Source: Pseudomonadota bacterium (lineage in GTDB: Bacteria > Pseudomonadota > Alphaproteobacteria > Rhizobiales > Hyphomicrobiaceae). Taken from it: a stretch of DNA of 64,000 bases. Location of the stretch: the NCBI GenBank assembly GCA_023423275.1, contig JAFAFW010000062.1, positions 35,518 to 99,517 on the forward strand. The letters are read 5' to 3'. The notes below the pieces were generated by a model, which saw only the letters and a list, made by a program, of their open reading frames with translations, was not told where the DNA came from and did no database searches. How positions within the stretch are numbered: position 1 is the first letter of the stretch; every line of letters starts with the position of its first letter. Of this stretch, positions 61,401 through 64,000 are shown in pieces. A program made the translations under genes and the position numbers.

Positions 61401-62348
61401 ATGACCTCCGCACATCGTGTGCTGGCGGCGTTTCTGGAGATGCTCGCGGCCGAACGTGGAGCGGCGCAGAATACGCTCGATGCCTACCGCCGGGACCTGT
61501 CGGATTTTGCCGATCATGTCGATGCCAGTGGGGTTGATCTCGCCCACGTGCGCCGCGAGCATGTGACCGCCTATCTCAAGCGGCTGGGCGAGCATGGGAT
61601 GGCCACGTCGTCCCGCGCCAGACGCTTGTCCGCGATCCGTCAGCTTTTCAAGTTCATGGTCGCGGAGGGACACATTGCCGACGACCCGAGTGAGGGTGTC
61701 GCGGGTCCGAAGAAGGCGCAGAGCCTGCCGAAGACGATGTCGGTGAACGAGGTGGACCGGCTGATCGCTGCGGCGCGGGGCCGCATGGAGGACCGGACAG
61801 GCCGCGAGCTGTTCATTGCCGTCCGACTCTATTGCCTGCTGGAAATGCTGTATGCGACCGGCATGCGTGTCTCCGAGCTCGTCGCGCTGCCGCGTGCCGT
61901 GCTCCAGGGCGATCGCCGTGTGCTGACCATCAAGGGCAAGGGTGGACGCGAGCGGCTGGTTCCGCTCAATACTTCGGCCCGGGCCGCGCTCGACCGCTAT
62001 CTCGGGATCGGAACCGATGCGGGTGACCAGTTGACGCCGATGGTCAAGACGCGCTGGCTGTTTCCGTCCAAGAGCGCCGAGGGCCATCTGACGCGGCAGC
62101 GCCTGGGCCAGGAGCTGAAAGAACTCGCGGAAGAGGCAGGCATCGACCCGGAGCGGGTAAGCCCGCACGTGCTGCGCCATGCCTTCGCCAGCCACCTTCT
62201 GGATCGCGGCGCGGACCTGCGGGCGGTTCAGCAACTCCTTGGACATGCTGACATTTCTACGACGCAGATCTATACTCACGTGCTAGAGGACAGGCTGCGG
62301 AAACTGGTGCTCGAACATCATCCGTTGGGTACCGGGAAGCGCCGCTGA
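61401..62348 (+). CDS. xerD: Site-specific tyrosine recombinase XerD
   Basis: A 315-residue tyrosine recombinase resolving chromosome dimers at dif with XerC. The N-terminal SAM-like domain (FLEMLAAERGAAQNTLDAYRRDL) precedes a catalytic domain with Arg in LYATGMRVSELVAL, Lys in IKGKGGRER, HVLRHAFASHLL (H-x-x-R), and Tyr in LGHADISTTQIYTHV. Length and synteny (aroK, xerD, accA) mark the housekeeping enzyme and not a mobile-element integrase. The ATG at 61401 follows gagacaggtcccgcc. Confidence 0.95.
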   Translation: MTSAHRVLAAFLEMLAAERGAAQNTLDAYRRDLSDFADHVDASGVDLAHVRREHVTAYLKRLGEHGMATSSRARRLSAIRQLFKFMVAEGHIADDPSEGVAGPKKAQSLPKTMSVNEVDRLIAAARGRMEDRTGRELFIAVRLYCLLEMLYATGMRVSELVALPRAVLQGDRRVLTIKGKGGRERLVPLNTSARAALDRYLGIGTDAGDQLTPMVKTRWLFPSKSAEGHLTRQRLGQELKELAEEAGIDPERVSPHVLRHAFASHLLDRGADLRAVQQLLGHADISTTQIYTHVLEDRLRKLVLEHHPLGTGKRR

Positions 62349-62492
62349 CACCTTGTTCACTCTAGTTGGCTGCGGGGCTGGCCGTCCGAAGCGCAGCGGT
62401 GCAACTTGACTTTCTGCCGCTCCCCTGGCGAATGTCCCGGCAACCTGCCGCCATCCGCCATACGGTGGCCGCGCCAACCCCCTGGTCAGTCA

Positions 62493-63455
62493 ATGGATCG
62501 ACAACCCATCAGGACGTACATCGAGTTCGAGAAGCCGGTCGCGGAGCTTGAAAGCAAGCTCGCCGAGCTTCGGACGTTGAGCGACGGCGAGAATGCCGTC
62601 TCGATGTCGGAAGAGATCACCAAGCTGGAGCAGAAGGCTCAGCAGATCCTGGCCGAGACCTATGCCAAGCTGACCCCCTGGCAGAAGACGCAGGTGGCAC
62701 GGCATCCCGAACGCCCGCACACGCTCGATTTCGTGCGGCACATGATCGAGGATTTCACGCCTCTGGCGGGGGACCGCTATTTCGCCGAGGACGAAGCGAT
62801 CATCGGCGGGCTCGGAAAATTCCGCGGCCGCTCGGTGATGCTGCTCGGTCATGAGAAGGGATCGGACACCGAAAGCCGCATCAAGCACAATTTCGGCATG
62901 GCGCGCCCGGAAGGCTACCGCAAGGCCGTGCGGCTGATGGAACTCGCCGAACGCTTCAATTTGCCGATCATCACGTTCGTCGACACGCCCGGCGCCTATC
63001 CGGGCATTGGAGCTGAGGAACGCGGGCAAGCCGAAGCCATCGCGCGGTCGACGGAATGCTGCCTCAGACTCGGCGTTCCGATTGTCACCGTGATCGTCGG
63101 CGAGGGCGGTTCGGGCGGTGCAATCGCCATTGCGACGGCCAACCGGATTCTTATGCTCGAGCACGCCATTTATTCGGTCATATCGCCCGAAGGCGCCGCA
63201 TCGATCATCTGGCGCGACAGCAACAAGAAAGAAGAAGCCGCGACCAATATGAAGATCACGGCGCAGGACCTCGATCAGCTCGGGGTCATCGACGCGATCA
63301 TAAAGGAACCCACAGGCGGCGCGCATCGCGACCGCGAATCAGTAATTATCGCGACCGGTAACGCGATTGCCCGCATGCTTTCGGAGTTCGACGGCAAATC
63401 GGCCGAAGACATCCGGGCTCAGCGTCACGAACGGTTTTTGTCGATAGGGCGCTAG
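62493..63455 (+). CDS. accA: Acetyl-CoA carboxylase carboxyltransferase subunit alpha
   Basis: A 320-residue subunit of the carboxyltransferase that makes malonyl-CoA. After a helical N-terminal part the crotonase-like fold shows RSVMLLGHEKG, NFGMARPEGYRKAVRLM, ITFVDTPGAYPGIGAEERGQ, GEGGSGGAIAI and ISPEGAASIIWRD, all family landmarks. ATG at 62493 (MDRQPIRTYIEFEKP). The partner accD is not in the window, as is usual. Confidence 0.97.
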   Translation: MDRQPIRTYIEFEKPVAELESKLAELRTLSDGENAVSMSEEITKLEQKAQQILAETYAKLTPWQKTQVARHPERPHTLDFVRHMIEDFTPLAGDRYFAEDEAIIGGLGKFRGRSVMLLGHEKGSDTESRIKHNFGMARPEGYRKAVRLMELAERFNLPIITFVDTPGAYPGIGAEERGQAEAIARSTECCLRLGVPIVTVIVGEGGSGGAIAIATANRILMLEHAIYSVISPEGAASIIWRDSNKKEEAATNMKITAQDLDQLGVIDAIIKEPTGGAHRDRESVIIATGNAIARMLSEFDGKSAEDIRAQRHERFLSIGR

Positions 63456-63645
63456 TCGCGCACGAAATTCCTGTCCGACATTCCGACCGGCGGGGCCTAT
63501 CCCGCCCACCGTGACGCCGCATTTGGACACGATACTTGAGTTGACTCGGATCTTCTCCGATTTCAGTAATCGTTTGAGTTCATTGTGCTAACAGTCCGCC
63601 AGCCCGCGGCACGGGGAATTTGTTCGGGACGGGAAGGGCGTATTG

Positions 63646-64000
63646 GTGGGAACCAACACTGGCTCAACGATGAGAGCCGTTGTGCTGCTCATGACTACAA
63701 TCGCCGTCGCGATGCTCGCGGCGTGCTCGAGCGCGCCCACAATTCCCCCGCCATCCGAAGTGCCGCTGTCGAACGAGGCGCTGTCTCTCCTCGCGAAGAA
63801 GGGCATGCAGCCGGGGTCTCCGGTTTTCGTGCGGGTCTTCAAGGAAGAATCCGAGCTCGAAGTCTGGAAGCAGCGCGACGACGGCCGCTTCTATCATTTC
63901 AGGACCTACCCGATCTGTAATTGGTCGGGCGAGATCGGGCCGAAGCAAAGCACCGGCGACCGGCAAGCCCCTGAGGGCTTCTATACGATCACGCCCGTGC
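63646..64000 (+). CDS. L,D-transpeptidase (YafK-like) lipoprotein, N-terminal part
   Basis: The frame runs off the right edge of the window. GTG at 63646 with ggaaggg seven bases before it, or ATG at 63670, starts a hydrophobic segment with lipobox VAMLAACSS, so the product is a lipoprotein. The following VFVRVFKEESELEVWKQRDDGRFYHFRTYPICNWSGEIGPK is characteristic of the YafK/DpaA group of YkuD domains (split here only by description). E. coli YafK releases Braun lipoprotein from peptidoglycan. The catalytic Cys lies beyond the window. Confidence 0.85.
   Translation, partial: MGTNTGSTMRAVVLLMTTIAVAMLAACSSAPTIPPPSEVPLSNEALSLLAKKGMQPGSPVFVRVFKEESELEVWKQRDDGRFYHFRTYPICNWSGEIGPKQSTGDRQAPEGFYTITPV

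Noticed and set aside
61401..62348. Tyrosine recombinase as a sign of an integrated element
   Set aside because: Length, motifs and neighbours (accA, aroK) identify housekeeping XerD; no attachment site or cargo is present.

Overview
The window looks like a chromosomal segment of an alphaproteobacterium of the order Hyphomicrobiales (Rhizobiales). The evidence is the GC-rich coding and the gene order: hemE / DUF299 regulator / maf / coaE / dnaQ; rho, mnmE, mnmG, rsmG, parA, parB; leuS, lptE, holA; ftsK, lolA, cenR; rpmB, cobT, cobS, dnaJ, bolA; aroK, aroB, xerD, accA. The genus cannot be fixed from the sequence. No tRNA, rRNA, CRISPR array, insertion sequence or prophage was recognised. Almost everything is housekeeping, and the interest lies in regulation and in breaks of expected gene order.

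Layout. 1-5 kb: end of a SpoU RNA methylase, an IalB-family protein, then smr, mltA and a Tim44-like gene on the minus strand, diverging from fxsA and secB. 5-11.6 kb: DUF3108 protein, SUV3-like RNA helicase, S4 protein, ferredoxin and a CarD regulator with a long basic tail. 11.6-24 kb: UbiH-type monooxygenase, tesB, the nitrogen module glnK-amtB, an L,D-transpeptidase, a CenR-like regulator, a cyclic-nucleotide-binding protein, lolA, ftsK, an aminotransferase and a conserved unknown. 24-31 kb: yggS, a Fic protein, leuS, lptE, holA, a sugar/nucleoside kinase. 31-34 kb: an Arg/Tyr/Trp-rich secreted protein, coaA, hisE. 34-40 kb: parB, parA, rsmG, mnmG, mnmE, with two palindromic parS sites. 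40-46.6 kb: YyaL-type protein, GNAT, rho, HIT, hemJ, hemE. 46.6-47 kb: the probable chromosomal origin. 47-50.3 kb: DUF299 regulator, maf, coaE, dnaQ, rpmB. 50.3-64 kb: GNAT, esterase-like protein, cobT, cobS, J-protein, bolA, CorC-like protein, aroB, aroK, a small membrane protein with a secreted partner, xerD, accA, and the start of an L,D-transpeptidase lipoprotein.

How it fits together. The hemE/DUF299 gap is where origins sit in Caulobacter and Sinorhizobium. Genes to its left (hemE, hemJ, rho, mnmE to parB) mostly run left and those to its right run right, so they follow replication; parAB and parS, 8-12 kb away, would segregate the origin. The dnaQ/secB and rpmB/DUF3108 neighbourhoods appear to have exchanged partners, as one inversion of about 45 kb containing the origin would produce.

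The most unusual signal is between fic and leuS: eight exact copies of the hexamer TGTTCA (either strand) spaced by near-multiples of 10.3 bp, so all face one side of the helix. The fic product ends in a probable winged helix, so an autoregulatory array is the leading idea. Other regulatory signals are an EcfG-type general-stress promoter before the Arg/Tyr/Trp-rich protein, and an NtrC site with sigma-54 promoter candidates before glnK-amtB.
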